This document shows, one piece after another, positions 34,108 through 42,543 of a DNA stretch of 64,000 nucleotides. Each line of letters begins with the position of its first letter. The first letter of the stretch is position 1. The notes below the pieces were generated by a model that was not told where the DNA came from, searched no databases, and saw only the letters and a program-made list of their open reading frames with translations. The stretch comes from JBDWFY01 sp965275915 (GTDB lineage: Bacteria; Pseudomonadota; Alphaproteobacteria; Rhizobiales; Stappiaceae), in contig CBDHYI010000005.1 in NCBI GenBank assembly GCA_965275915.1, positions 186,001 through 250,000 of the forward strand. Direction: 5' to 3'. The position numbers were made by a program, and so were the translations under genes.

Positions 34108-35046
34108 TCAATCCGTCCAGAAAGCGGAGGCAAGCTTTTTGATCGCCTTGATATTGCGCGGCCCTGGCGTCGCCTCGACATAGTCAAGCACCACGAAACG
34201 ATTATTCTTTACAGCATCCACGTTTGCGAAAGCGGGATTTGACATCATGAAGTCCCGCTTCTGTTCAGCGGTCACATTGCCGTAGTTCACAATGACGATC
34301 ATCTCCGGATTGCGCTCGACGACGGTTTCCCATCCGACCTTTGCCCAGCTTTTTTCCAGATCATCCAGAATATTGACGCCGCCGGCCGCTTCAATCATCG
34401 CTGTCGGCATTGCGTAGCGTCCTGCCGTAAAGGGCGTGTCTTCGCCGCTGTCGTAAACGAAAACGCGCAAAGGGTCGCCCGTATTGCCGTGCGCTTTGGA
34501 AAAAGCCGCCAGTTCAGCTCTATAGCCGTCGACAAGGTCCAGGGCACGATCCTCGACCTGGAAGATTTTCCCCAGGTTAATCAGATCGTTATACATATCA
34601 TCCATCGAGACTTTCGCTTTCTCGCCGATGTGAATGCAGCTTTCCGTCAACTCGTAAACCCGGATACCGAACGGTGCCAGAGTCTCCGGCGTCACTTCGC
34701 CGCCGACCTTCATTCCGTAATTCCAGCCGGCAAAAAAGAAGTCCGCATCGGCGCCGATCAGCACCTCCTTGCTCGGGTATTTCTCGGAGAGTTCGGGCAG
34801 TTCCTCAATACCGGCGCGCATCTCTTCGTCGAGGGTCTTCCAACCGGATATGCCGGTATAGCCAACCATGCGATCTGTCAGGCCGAGCACGAGCATCATC
34901 TCGGTCAGATTGACGTCGTTGGAGATCGCCCGCTGGGGCGGCGCATCGAACGTCACGGTCCTGTTGCAGCTTTGAACGGTCATTTCGGCGAAAACCGTGT
35001 TGGGGATCAGAGCGAGCATGGTGAGACCAAGCAACGTTTTCTTCAT
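34108..35046 (-). CDS. BtuF/FecB-type ABC solute-binding protein
   Basis: A 312-residue periplasmic protein with a signal peptide (KKTLLGLTMLALIPNTVFAE). The helical-backbone binding fold is seen in TVTFDAPPQRAISNDVNLTEMMLVLGLTDRMVG, VLIGADADFFFAGW, AAGGVNILDDLEKSWAKVGWE and NPEMIVIVNYGNVTAEQ. Several members of this branch are found under B12 riboswitches beside DUF1636. Its start overlaps the ATPase stop (ATGA 35043-35046). Predicted ligand: a corrinoid or related cobalt compound (inference). Confidence 0.9.
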   Translation of the reverse strand: MKKTLLGLTMLALIPNTVFAEMTVQSCNRTVTFDAPPQRAISNDVNLTEMMLVLGLTDRMVGYTGISGWKTLDEEMRAGIEELPELSEKYPSKEVLIGADADFFFAGWNYGMKVGGEVTPETLAPFGIRVYELTESCIHIGEKAKVSMDDMYNDLINLGKIFQVEDRALDLVDGYRAELAAFSKAHGNTGDPLRVFVYDSGEDTPFTAGRYAMPTAMIEAAGGVNILDDLEKSWAKVGWETVVERNPEMIVIVNYGNVTAEQKRDFMMSNPAFANVDAVKNNRFVVLDYVEATPGPRNIKAIKKLASAFWTD

Positions 35047-35834
35047 GTCGGTTTCCTTCCGGCCAGTGCGTAAGTGAAATGGGTTTGATTGGCAGGCATC
35101 AGCACCTGTCGTTGAGCACGGACGTAAAATGCGTCGGACACAGCCGCATCGGTCAGTATGCTGTCGGGCGCACCGAATGCAGCGGCATGCCCCTGCTGAA
35201 GCAGGAGCACCGCATCACAGACGTCGCTCGCCATATTCAGATCGTGCAGGCTCGTGACGATGGTCATGTCGAGGTCGCGAATAAGCTCAAGCACTTCCAG
35301 CTGATGGCGTATGTCAAGGTGGTTCGTCGGTTCATCCAGGATGAGGAGCCCGGGCTGCTGAGCCAGGGCCCTGGCCACCATAACGCGCTGGCGTTCACCA
35401 CCTGACAAAGTGCCGAAGCGCCGATCCGCAAAACCGGATAGATCAAGATCCGCAAGAGCCGCTTCGACAATCGACCGGTCCGAAGCGCCCCGGCATGAAA
35501 ATGCGCTGTGATGCGGTGTTCGCCCCAGTTCGACGATTTCCGCGACCGTCAGTGCAAAATCGGTCGGCTGTTCCTGAAGGACGGCCGCAACACGCTGTGC
35601 CACCACTCTTGATGACAACGACCAGACATCCTTCCCATCGACAGTCACACGGCCGGTCGAAGGCTTATAGTATCGATAGAGCAGCCGCAGGAAGGTCGAC
35701 TTTCCTGCACCGTTGGCTCCCACGACACCCATCACGCGGCCGGCCTCAAGCTCCAGTGACAGCGGCTGAAGCACCGGATTGCCGCCCGGAGGCGCCCAGC
35801 TGACATCCGAAACAGACAGGGACGCGGCGGTCAA
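35043..35834 (-). CDS. FecE/BtuD-type ABC transporter ATP-binding protein
   Basis: A 263-residue ATPase: Walker A VVGANGAGKSTFLRLLYRY, Q-loop VLQEQPTDFALTV, signature LSGGERQRVMVARALAQQP, Walker B LLILDEPTNHLDIRHQ, and the H-loop TSLHDLNMASDVCDAVLLLQ. All key residues are present. The start is TTG 35834, overlapping the DUF1636 stop (the TGA of the upstream gene lies within TTGA), so reinitiation is likely. Drives the permease and binding protein encoded directly after it. Confidence 0.92.
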   Translation of the reverse strand: MTAASLSVSDVSWAPPGGNPVLQPLSLELEAGRVMGVVGANGAGKSTFLRLLYRYYKPSTGRVTVDGKDVWSLSSRVVAQRVAAVLQEQPTDFALTVAEIVELGRTPHHSAFSCRGASDRSIVEAALADLDLSGFADRRFGTLSGGERQRVMVARALAQQPGLLILDEPTNHLDIRHQLEVLELIRDLDMTIVTSLHDLNMASDVCDAVLLLQQGHAAAFGAPDSILTDAAVSDAFYVRAQRQVLMPANQTHFTYALAGRKPT

Positions 35835-36244
35835 TGTCTCGCCTCATCGGCATCTTCGAGCGTAATTACGGCTGCCGGCACCCGGGCCAGCGTCGTCCGC
35901 CTCAACTTGCCCGGCCTGTCAACCGACGAACACCAGCCGTCATGCAGATGCGCATATTGCCGCGCAAACGCAACAAGGGCCTCAATATCCTCGTCAGGGT
36001 CGATGTCGCCGAACAGATAGGTTGCTTTCCTGGTGCCATGATAGGCAACCGTGCAGGGACGGTCGCAGCCGGCCATGCAGGCAACACCGGATATTTCAAA
36101 GTCCCGCGTTACCGTGTCGGCGACGGCCTGAATGGCCTCGCGCAGTTTTGCGATCAGTTCAAAGCCGGGACGGCAATCGCTGTTCTTGTGTCGGCAAGAG
36201 ATACAGACGCTGACACGATGCGCTTTGTTTTTCGCTTGGCCCAT
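35831..36244 (-). CDS. DUF1636 family putative metal-binding protein
   Basis: A 137-residue cytoplasmic protein. Cysteine motifs are VCISCRHKNSDC near residue 13-24 and VACMAGCDRPCTVAY near 55-69, resembling a thioredoxin-like [2Fe-2S] ferredoxin. RBS GGAGGG is 4 bases before the ATG. The family is found almost only in cobalamin-riboswitch operons of alphaproteobacteria and cyanobacteria, and the riboswitch here lies directly upstream. The role in corrinoid or cobalt uptake is unknown; redox or metal-sensing is possible. Confidence 0.88.
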   Translation of the reverse strand: MGQAKNKAHRVSVCISCRHKNSDCRPGFELIAKLREAIQAVADTVTRDFEISGVACMAGCDRPCTVAYHGTRKATYLFGDIDPDEDIEALVAFARQYAHLHDGWCSSVDRPGKLRRTTLARVPAAVITLEDADEARH

Positions 36245-36280
36245 ATGCCCTCCGCATAGCAGCGGGAGGCGAACAAGTGA

Positions 36281-36364
36281 TCACTGACGATGATCCGGAA
36301 AGCCGGTTTTGCATGCCCTTGCTCCTTGCCGAGACACCCCGCCCGGGTTGAGTTGAAAAGACAT
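36281..36364 (-). CDS. Possible 27-residue leader peptide directly after the riboswitch
   Basis: An ATG follows the B12 box immediately (36364-36362), and GGAG inside the box is about 8 bases upstream, a usable Shine-Dalgarno. The frame reads MSFQLNPGGVSRQGARACK and on to HRQ, then TGA at 36281, 37 bp before DUF1636. It resembles nothing I know. It may be a translated leader whose initiation is controlled by the riboswitch, or chance. Low confidence. Confidence 0.25.
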   Translation of the reverse strand: MSFQLNPGGVSRQGARACKTGFPDHRQ

Positions 36365-36550
36365 GGCAGGTCTCCTGACTTGCGAATCAAAGTTTCCTTG
36401 AACCTTCCCAAAGCGTCGCGCTTCAGTGGTCAAAATCAAGGTCACTCACCGCTCACAGTTGCGGGGGCAGTCACGGATTAGGCGCCTGATGGCTAAACCG
36501 CACCGTGTTCCCTTTTAATCCGCTGCCCGTTCGGGACTCGCGGAACCATA
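36363..36550 (-). promoter_or_regulatory. Cobalamin (B12) riboswitch
   Basis: Read on the minus strand, the canonical elements appear in order: GGTTCC at the 5' side (about 36547-36542), AAAAGGGAACACGGTG, AATCCGTGACTGCCCCCGCA followed by ACTGT, CCACTG, GGGAAGG, and the B12 box with CAGGAGACCTGCC (36382-36365). This is an almost textbook AdoCbl-type element. It lies 120 bp upstream of DUF1636 and should repress the DUF1636-ABC operon when cobalamin is plentiful, probably by hiding the GGAG in the B12 box or a downstream RBS. Confidence 0.95.
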
Positions 36551-36809
36551 TGCCGAATTAGACACGGCCTGAGAATAAATGCAAGCAGTTTGGCATACTG
36601 TCATATGCCTGCCTCTCCGCGTCGCCGGAATACACGTCCGCGAGGGCACCGGTGCTCCGGCTCATGTCGACTGCACGAGCTTTTCCATGCTTGACGTCAA
36701 GGCACCATAGCCACACTCTTTGCGGAGATATTGCAGACCGAGAGCCGTGAATCACTGAGATACTTTCAGCGGCGTTGGATCCTGTTGGATCTTCGAAGGA
36801 GTATGGATC

Positions 36810-38480
36810 ATGGATTATTTCGATATTGACGTTTATTCGCGCACGATCACCACCCATTCTTCCGAGGCGCAGCTCTGGTTCGACCGCGGTCTTGTCTGGA
36901 CATACTCCTATAATCACGAACTGGCGATCGAGTGTTTCCAGAAGGCCCTTGAGCACGACCCGGACTGCGCCATGGCCCTTTGGGGCGTCGCCTATGCCGC
37001 CGGCCCGAACTACAATTTCGAATGGTGGATGATGGATCCGGACACCAAGGCAAACGCTCTGGCTACGGCCTACGACAGCACCCGGGCCGCGCTGGCGCTG
37101 GTCGACAGGGTCACACCGCCCGAACGCGCGCTGATCGAAGCCCTGACAGCCCGCTACCCGCAGCGTGAGCCGATCAAGAAGCAGGAGCCGTGGAACGATG
37201 ACTTCGCCGCCGCAATGAAACAGGCCTATCAGGCTCATCCGAGCGACATCGACGTCGCGACGGTCTATGCCGAGGCGATCCTTAATCAGACCCCCTGGAA
37301 GATGTGGGATATCTGGAACAACGAAGTTGCCGAGGGCGCCGGTACGGTCGAGGCGCAGACGGTGCTTGAAACATTCGTCGACACGCCGGAGGGCCGTGTT
37401 CATCCGGGCATTCTCCATCTCTACGTTCACCTGATGGAAATGTCGCCGACTCCGGAAAAAGCCATCATGGCCGGAGACCGTCTGCGCGAGTTGGTGCCCG
37501 ATGCCGGCCATCTGATCCATATGCCGACCCATATCGATATTCAGTGCGGCAAATATCGCGATGCGCTGCACTGGAACCGGAAAGGAATCGAGGCCGACCT
37601 CAGGGTTGCCGAACGGCAGGGGCGGATGAACTTATACACCGCCTACCGCGTCCACAATTACCATTTCGCGATCTACGGCGCGATGTTCCTTGGGCAGTAC
37701 GAACCGGCAATTGCGGCAGCGGAAGAGATGGTCCGTGAAATTCCAGTCGAGCTGCTGAAGCTGGAGAGCCCGCCAATGGCGGACTTTCTGGAAAGCTATA
37801 TTTCCATGAAGACCCATGTGCAGATCCGCTTCGGTCGCTGGCACGACATTATTGCAGATCCGCTGCCGGAGGATCGGGACCTTTACTGTTACACCACCGC
37901 GTCGCTGCACTACGCCAAGGCAGTCGCCCACGCCGCTTTGGGTGATGTGGAGGCGTCTGAAGCTGAGCGGGAAACCTTCATGGATGCGCGGTCAAAAGTT
38001 CCCGACAGCCGCCACCTCCATAACAACCGGTGCATCGATCTGCTTAAAGTGGCTCAGGAAATGCTCGACGGCGAACTGGAGTACCGGAAGGAACATTTCG
38101 ACCGCGCATTTAGCCATCTGCAAAAGGCGGTCGAGCTGGAAGACGCCCTGCCCTATGATGAACCCTGGGGCTGGATCCAGCCTGTCCGCCACGCGCTGGG
38201 TGCACTGGCGCTCGAGCAGGGCAGACTTGAACTGGCCGAACGCGCCTATCGCGAGGATCTGGGCCTCGCAGGTAACCTTCCCCGCGCCTGCATCCATCCG
38301 GACAATATCTGGAGCCTCAAGGGCCTTGACGAATGCCTGCGCCAACGTGGTGCGGGTGACACAGCCGAAGCCGTTCTCGTCCGCCAGCGGCTTGAACTGG
38401 CCGCCGCCCGCTCCGACCAGCCGGTCGGTGCCTCATGCCATTGCGCTCAGGCGGCAATGCGGCTGGCCGCCGCGGAATAG
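36810..38480 (+). CDS. Large tetratricopeptide-repeat protein of unknown function
   Basis: A 556-residue protein without signal peptide. TPR-like pairs are seen near 20-65 (AQLWFDRGLVWTYSYNHELAIECFQKALEHDPDCAMALWGVAYA) and near 430-500. The middle is rich in His and Trp: HPGILHLYVHLMEM, GHLIHMPTHIDIQCG, YRVHNYHFAIYGAMF. The C-terminus carries SCHCAQ. Conserved homologues are annotated only as TPR proteins. The RBS GGAG at 36796 supports ATG 36810. It stands alone between the riboswitch operon and the insertion sequences. Metal binding through the His clusters is conceivable, but nothing proves it. Confidence 0.82.
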   Translation: MDYFDIDVYSRTITTHSSEAQLWFDRGLVWTYSYNHELAIECFQKALEHDPDCAMALWGVAYAAGPNYNFEWWMMDPDTKANALATAYDSTRAALALVDRVTPPERALIEALTARYPQREPIKKQEPWNDDFAAAMKQAYQAHPSDIDVATVYAEAILNQTPWKMWDIWNNEVAEGAGTVEAQTVLETFVDTPEGRVHPGILHLYVHLMEMSPTPEKAIMAGDRLRELVPDAGHLIHMPTHIDIQCGKYRDALHWNRKGIEADLRVAERQGRMNLYTAYRVHNYHFAIYGAMFLGQYEPAIAAAEEMVREIPVELLKLESPPMADFLESYISMKTHVQIRFGRWHDIIADPLPEDRDLYCYTTASLHYAKAVAHAALGDVEASEAERETFMDARSKVPDSRHLHNNRCIDLLKVAQEMLDGELEYRKEHFDRAFSHLQKAVELEDALPYDEPWGWIQPVRHALGALALEQGRLELAERAYREDLGLAGNLPRACIHPDNIWSLKGLDECLRQRGAGDTAEAVLVRQRLELAAARSDQPVGASCHCAQAAMRLAAAE

Positions 38481-38505
38481 CCCCCGGCCACTTCCGCAGC
38501 AATCT

Positions 38506-38591
38506 TTAGAACCGCAGATTGACCCCCGCCCGGCCCGAGAGCTGATAGGAACCGATCGTGTCGATCAGCCCTTCGGTGCCCGCCGTCAGTG
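38506..38591 (-). pseudogene. Truncated C-terminus of an outer-membrane beta-barrel (autotransporter-like)
   Basis: The minus strand reads LTAGTEGLIDTIGSYQLSGR, then AGVNLRF and TAA (38508-38506). Alternating residues and a terminal Phe are typical of the last strands of an autotransporter barrel recognised by BAM. Upstream the frame runs straight into the IS256 end at 38624, so the rest of the gene was removed or displaced by the insertion. Confidence 0.45.
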
Positions 38592-38623
38592 ACCTTCCCC
38601 CGCGATTAGGGCCGATTTGATCT

Positions 38624-38655
38624 GGAATTTTCGATAACGTATAAATTTTTTCGCA
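38624..38655. repeat. Left terminal inverted repeat of the IS256 element
   Basis: Starts GGAATTTTCG and ends TTTTTTCGCA; matches the complement of 44396-44427 at 23 of 32 positions with no gaps. The IS110-type element begins just inside it. Confidence 0.7.
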
Positions 38656-39970
38656 TGTATGGACCTCCGGTGGTTGTCAAGCTCGGTGGACTGATGGGCT
38701 GACAAGCATGTATCCGGCCTGTTTGTGAGCCGTCTGGCTCGGGCCAATATGGGGAAGCCGTTCCTGATCCTGCCAACAAACACATTATCGGCCTCTGAGG
38801 CCGTTGCGAAACACGGCTTTGGGATCAGACGGTATGCCGTTCGTCCAATGAGCAGACAGCCTTTTCTCAGACAGCGGTCCGGACCGGCGGACTATGGAAT
38901 GCCTCGCCTTTTGCAAGGACGGCCCAGATCATCCGGGCAAGCTTGTTTGCGACAGCCACAGCCACGGCATTGACGTGCTTTGTCTTGAGTTTGTCTACGA
39001 TCCAACCCTCAAAGAGCGTTCGCGGGCGACTTGCCCTTTGCCTAATCCGGCAAATATACGCCCGTGCTCCATGGATCAGAATCCGCCTCAGATAAGAATC
39101 GCCTCTTTTGGAGATACCCAGTAAGCGTTCCTTGCCCGCGCTGGAATGTTGGTTGGGAACCAGCCCCAGCCATGCCGCCAGGTCTCGGCCCCTGGCGAAC
39201 TGTGAAGCATCGCCGATTGCCGTGAAGAAGGCAGACGCATTCAATTCTCCGACGCCCGGTATTGTCATCAATCGTCGGCATTCGGGGATCATTCGGTTCA
39301 GTTCCCGAATGCGTTCATCGATGTTGTTGATGTGCTCGTCCATGACCAGCAATTCATCGTAGAGTTCCGCAAGCAGGCTGCGCATGAGCAGAGGCATGTC
39401 GTTCGTTGGAAGACCAGCACACAGGTCCCGCAGAGCAGCCAGAGACAAGGGCAACACGATGCCAAATTCCGCTAGCAGCCCACGAATTTCATTCGCCAGG
39501 GCGGTACGGTCCCGTTTGCGCCGATCCCGAATGCGATGGACAGCTTGCAGGCTTTGCTGCAATTCCGATTTGATCGGTACGAAGCGCATGTTGCGCCGAG
39601 ATGCAGCCTCACAGATGGCTTCAGCATCCGTGGCATCGTTCTTGTGCCGCTTGACAAAGGGTTTTACGTATTGCGCTGGTACAATCCGCACCTCATGCCC
39701 AAGCGATTGACAATAGCGACCCCAAAAATGCGATGTCCCGCAAGCCTCAATGGCTATAGTGGTTGTCGGTATATCCGCCAGAAAGGACATCAGTTGTGGT
39801 CGCGTAAACCGACGCTTTAGCAGCTTGCTGCCTTGGTCATCGGTTGCGTGCATCTGGAAGACGCGTTTGGCCAAATCAATTCCGATAATGCTGATGTCCA
39901 TAATGAACCTCCATGTCCAATATCCCGGTCCCAGTTTTGTGCTGAGGTAACCGGAGGTCCATCCCATCAC
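38656..39970 (-). mobile_element. IS110-family (IS1111-like) insertion sequence
   Basis: Contains one transposase gene and a perfect 13-bp subterminal inverted repeat, ATGGACCTCCGGT (38659-38671) and its complement ACCGGAGGTCCAT (39950-39962). Subterminal repeats with a DEDD transposase mark the IS1111 subgroup. Exact outer edges are a few bases beyond the repeats and cannot be fixed without the empty target. It sits between the IS256 left end and the IS256 transposase start. Confidence 0.8.
38867..39901 (-). CDS. IS110-family transposase
   Basis: A 344-residue DEDD-type transposase starting MDISIIGIDLAKRVFQMHATDDQG (catalytic Asp in GIDLAK). The N-terminal RuvC-like half has TIAIEACGTSHFWGR and KNDATDAEAICEAA; the C-terminal Transposase_20 half has LMTIPGVGELNASAFFTAIGDASQFARGRDLAAWLGLVP. 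No frameshift or stop is seen, so it may be active. The frame runs 23 codons upstream of this ATG across the subterminal repeat, which is not expected to be translated. Confidence 0.92.
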   Translation of the reverse strand: MDISIIGIDLAKRVFQMHATDDQGSKLLKRRFTRPQLMSFLADIPTTTIAIEACGTSHFWGRYCQSLGHEVRIVPAQYVKPFVKRHKNDATDAEAICEAASRRNMRFVPIKSELQQSLQAVHRIRDRRKRDRTALANEIRGLLAEFGIVLPLSLAALRDLCAGLPTNDMPLLMRSLLAELYDELLVMDEHINNIDERIRELNRMIPECRRLMTIPGVGELNASAFFTAIGDASQFARGRDLAAWLGLVPNQHSSAGKERLLGISKRGDSYLRRILIHGARAYICRIRQRASRPRTLFEGWIVDKLKTKHVNAVAVAVANKLARMIWAVLAKGEAFHSPPVRTAV

Positions 39971-40019
39971 ATTTTCAGGTTGAGACGGTTCCCTTTATGC
40001 TGATTGAAGGGAGCAAAGA

Positions 40020-40247
40020 ATGTTTGAGGAGGACGATGGAAAAGAGATGAGCAACGTGATCCGGATTGATGAAGCGCGGATCAAGGATCATCTTGGAGAG
40101 ATGGTGCGCGGCACCGTCGAAGAAGCGTTGAATGCGATGCTTGACGCGGAAGCGGACCGGCTTTGTGGTGCAGGCCGTTACGAGCGGAGCGAAGGGCGCC
40201 AGGACACGCGCGCTGGCAGCTATGATCGGTCGCTGCAAACCAAGGCC
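40020..40247 (+). pseudogene. IS256-family transposase, N-terminal part, split by IS66 insertion
   Basis: GAAGGGAG precedes ATG 40020; the frame reads IRIDEARIKDHLGEMVRGTV, LDAEADRLCGAGRYERSE and SYDRSLQTKA, then enters the IS66 element at 40248. After removing the element and one copy of the 8-bp repeat, the frame continues unbroken at 43400 (GEVKLKMPTLRRQTFE). So the transposase is dead only through the insertion, which must be fairly recent. Confidence 0.9.
40240..40247. repeat. Target-site duplication of the IS66 element, left copy
   Basis: CCAAGGCC at 40240-40247 is repeated at 43392-43399. Eight bases is the normal duplication length for IS66. Confidence 0.92.
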
Positions 40248-40274
40248 GTAAGCGTCCGGTGATGCTTTCTTTGG

Positions 40275-40931
40275 TCAGTTAAGGCCGCAGCATTTTTTGT
40301 ATTTCTTACCCGATCCACATGGACAAGGATTGTTCCGACCAACTTTGGTTTTCGGCCCCGCATACGTATCCGGGTTTTGCAGCTTGAGCCTTGCGTGATG
40401 CAGGACCTCGATTTGGGACGGGATGATATCAGCCGCGATGTTTTCCAATTCCTCGTCAATGTCCTCCGGCTTCACACCTGGTTCAGTTGCAATTTTGATG
40501 AGACGGGCAATGACGAATAAGGCGTTCTGCAAATCTTCGCTAGGATCTGTTTCGTAGATCATCCAGGCGGCGTCCTGCAATTGCATTGCCTGATGGAACC
40601 CTTCCACCCACAGTTCCCACATGGCGCTGCCGTCTGTGTCGATGTTGTAGATCGGGCTGTAGCGCCTCTGGTTCAGTTGCCGGATGATGTCGTTGTAGTG
40701 CCCCATGATAAGGTCGAGAATGTCCTGGGCGTGCTTTTCGTTCTTGAAGTCAGGGGCTTCTTCGCCCCAGATCAATGGCAACCATTCGCTTGGGGCAATG
40801 AGATCGGGACAGACAATGACGCCGGCAAGGAAGCCATCGAGTTCGCTCAGCAGCATGGCGTCCTCATCGACCGCCTCGTTGTGCAGGAATGCGTCCAGCT
40901 TTTGCAGTCGTCTGGAGAGTTTGCCTGTCAT
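40275..40931 (-). CDS. UPF0149 (YecA/YgfB-like) protein with SEC-C zinc motif, IS66 passenger
   Basis: About 218 residues from ATG 40931, which overlaps the tnpC stop (ATGA), so translation is coupled. Residues about 5-170 show UPF0149 features (LDAFLHNEAVDEDAMLLSELDGFLAGVIVCPDLIAPSEWLPLIWG; EGFHQAMQL). The C-terminal 20 residues are a SEC-C motif, NNPCPCGSGKKYKKCCG, a C-x-C-x8-CC zinc site also seen at the end of SecA. The protein is not needed for IS66 transposition in most elements. Its role here is unknown; binding ribosomes or the host Sec machinery is a guess based on SEC-C relatives. Confidence 0.9.
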   Translation of the reverse strand: MTGKLSRRLQKLDAFLHNEAVDEDAMLLSELDGFLAGVIVCPDLIAPSEWLPLIWGEEAPDFKNEKHAQDILDLIMGHYNDIIRQLNQRRYSPIYNIDTDGSAMWELWVEGFHQAMQLQDAAWMIYETDPSEDLQNALFVIARLIKIATEPGVKPEDIDEELENIAADIIPSQIEVLHHARLKLQNPDTYAGPKTKVGRNNPCPCGSGKKYKKCCGLN

Positions 40932-42481
40932 TTGCAGCACCACGGCAGGAGTTCGTCGATCCGGCTGATCGGATGGTCAGCGATGCGGGTCAGCACATCG
41001 CGCAAATAGGTTTCCGGATCGAGGTCATTGAGTTTGGCGGTCTCGATCAGCGACAGGATGCCGGCGGCCCGTTCCCCGCCCTTGTCCGATCCGGCAAACA
41101 GCCAGTTTTTGCGTCCAAGGGCGATCGGACGGATGGAGCGCTCCGCCGCGTTGTTGTCGATCTCTACGGTACCGTCCTCGATAAAGCACCCAAGGGCTTG
41201 CCAGCGGTTCAGGGCATAGCGGATCGCCACCGCCGTGCCAGATTTTCCGGACACTTCGCTCTGACGGGCCTTCAGCCAATGGTGCAATGCCTCAAGCATC
41301 GGTTTGCTCTCGGACTGACGGAGTTTCAGACGCTCCTCAGGCGGTGATCCCCGGATGGCCTTTTCGATATCGTACAGCGCCCCGATCCGTTGCAAAGCTT
41401 CCTTGGCAATCGGCGCCGGACCGTTCCCCGTCAGATCGAAGAACTTGCGTCGCACATGAGCCATGCAGGCCGCTTCCAGAACCCTTGGCGTTTCTTGTAG
41501 CTGCTTCTCCCCGTAGAGTTCCCTGAATCCGGCATAGCCGTCGGCATGGAGAACGCCCTGGAAGGCCTTCAGATGGTCGCGCGGATGGTCGCCTTTCCGA
41601 TCCGGACTGTAGAAGTAGCAGACCGCCGGCGGCGTATTGGAACCATAGGGCCGTCCATCGCGGACATAAGTCCACAACCTGCCGGTCTTCGTCTTGCCCT
41701 TGCCCGGGTGAAGCACCGGAACCGGCGTATCGTCTCCATGCAAACGATCACCAGCAAGGACATAATCTCGCAGTGCCTCGATCAACGGCGCCATCAACGC
41801 GCTCGCCTTTCCGACCCAATCGGCCATGGTCGAGCGGGCAAGCTCAACACCTTCTCGCGCGTAAATCTCCGACTGCCGGTAGAGCGGCAGGTGATCACAA
41901 TATTTGGCCGTCAGCACATGCGCGACCAGGCCCGGACCGGGCTTGCCGCGCTCGACCGGCAGCGACGGCATTGCTGCGGTGATCTCCTTGTCGCAACCCT
42001 TGCACACAAAGCGCGGCTGGACATGACGCACAACCCGGAAGGATGCGGGCACGTAATCCAGAACCTCGGTGACACCCGTTCCGCTTTTGAGGAAGTCACG
42101 GCCGCCACAGCATGGACAGGAACGTTCACCCAGATCGTGGACGATCTCGTGACGCGGCAGATGGTTCGGTAGCGGTTGACGCACCGGCTTGGCTTTCGGC
42201 GGTTCGCTGCGACTGGCCGAAGACGCGGGAGCCGTTTCAGCCTCCACCGCCTCGATCTCCTCCAGCGCCAGCTCCAGCTGCTCGATGCTGCGTTCAATTC
42301 TTTCAGATGACTTTCCGAAGCGCGCCCGGCGCAAAACTGCCAACTGCTCTTTCAGCTTGTCGATCAGGCTGTCACGCACCTGAAGTTGCCCGCTCTGCCT
42401 GGCCAATTCCTCCGCCTGCCGGGCACACAGCGCACGCAAGGCATCAATGTCGTCGGGAAGACTGGAAACAGCGGAACTCAT
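40928..42481 (-). CDS. tnpC: IS66-family transposase TnpC
   Basis: About 517 residues. Start chosen at MSSAVSSLPDDIDALRAL (42481, AAGGA eight bases upstream); an in-frame ATG at 42508 is possible. The order is a coiled-coil (LARQSGQLQVRDSLIDKLKEQLAVLRR) with RFGKSSERI, a zinc-finger region (GERSCPCCGGRD ... RFVCKGCDKEI), then the DDE core (AGDRLHGDDTPVPVL, VLHADGYAGFREL, IDNNAAERSIRPIALGRKNWLFAGS). It seems intact and carries the catalytic acidic residues. Confidence 0.93.
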   Translation of the reverse strand: MSSAVSSLPDDIDALRALCARQAEELARQSGQLQVRDSLIDKLKEQLAVLRRARFGKSSERIERSIEQLELALEEIEAVEAETAPASSASRSEPPKAKPVRQPLPNHLPRHEIVHDLGERSCPCCGGRDFLKSGTGVTEVLDYVPASFRVVRHVQPRFVCKGCDKEITAAMPSLPVERGKPGPGLVAHVLTAKYCDHLPLYRQSEIYAREGVELARSTMADWVGKASALMAPLIEALRDYVLAGDRLHGDDTPVPVLHPGKGKTKTGRLWTYVRDGRPYGSNTPPAVCYFYSPDRKGDHPRDHLKAFQGVLHADGYAGFRELYGEKQLQETPRVLEAACMAHVRRKFFDLTGNGPAPIAKEALQRIGALYDIEKAIRGSPPEERLKLRQSESKPMLEALHHWLKARQSEVSGKSGTAVAIRYALNRWQALGCFIEDGTVEIDNNAAERSIRPIALGRKNWLFAGSDKGGERAAGILSLIETAKLNDLDPETYLRDVLTRIADHPISRIDELLPWCCK

Positions 42482-42543
42482 GGCCAAATCCTTAGCTGAT
42501 TTGCCCATGACCGGCCAACCTTATCCTCATGGAAAAGCCAGCA

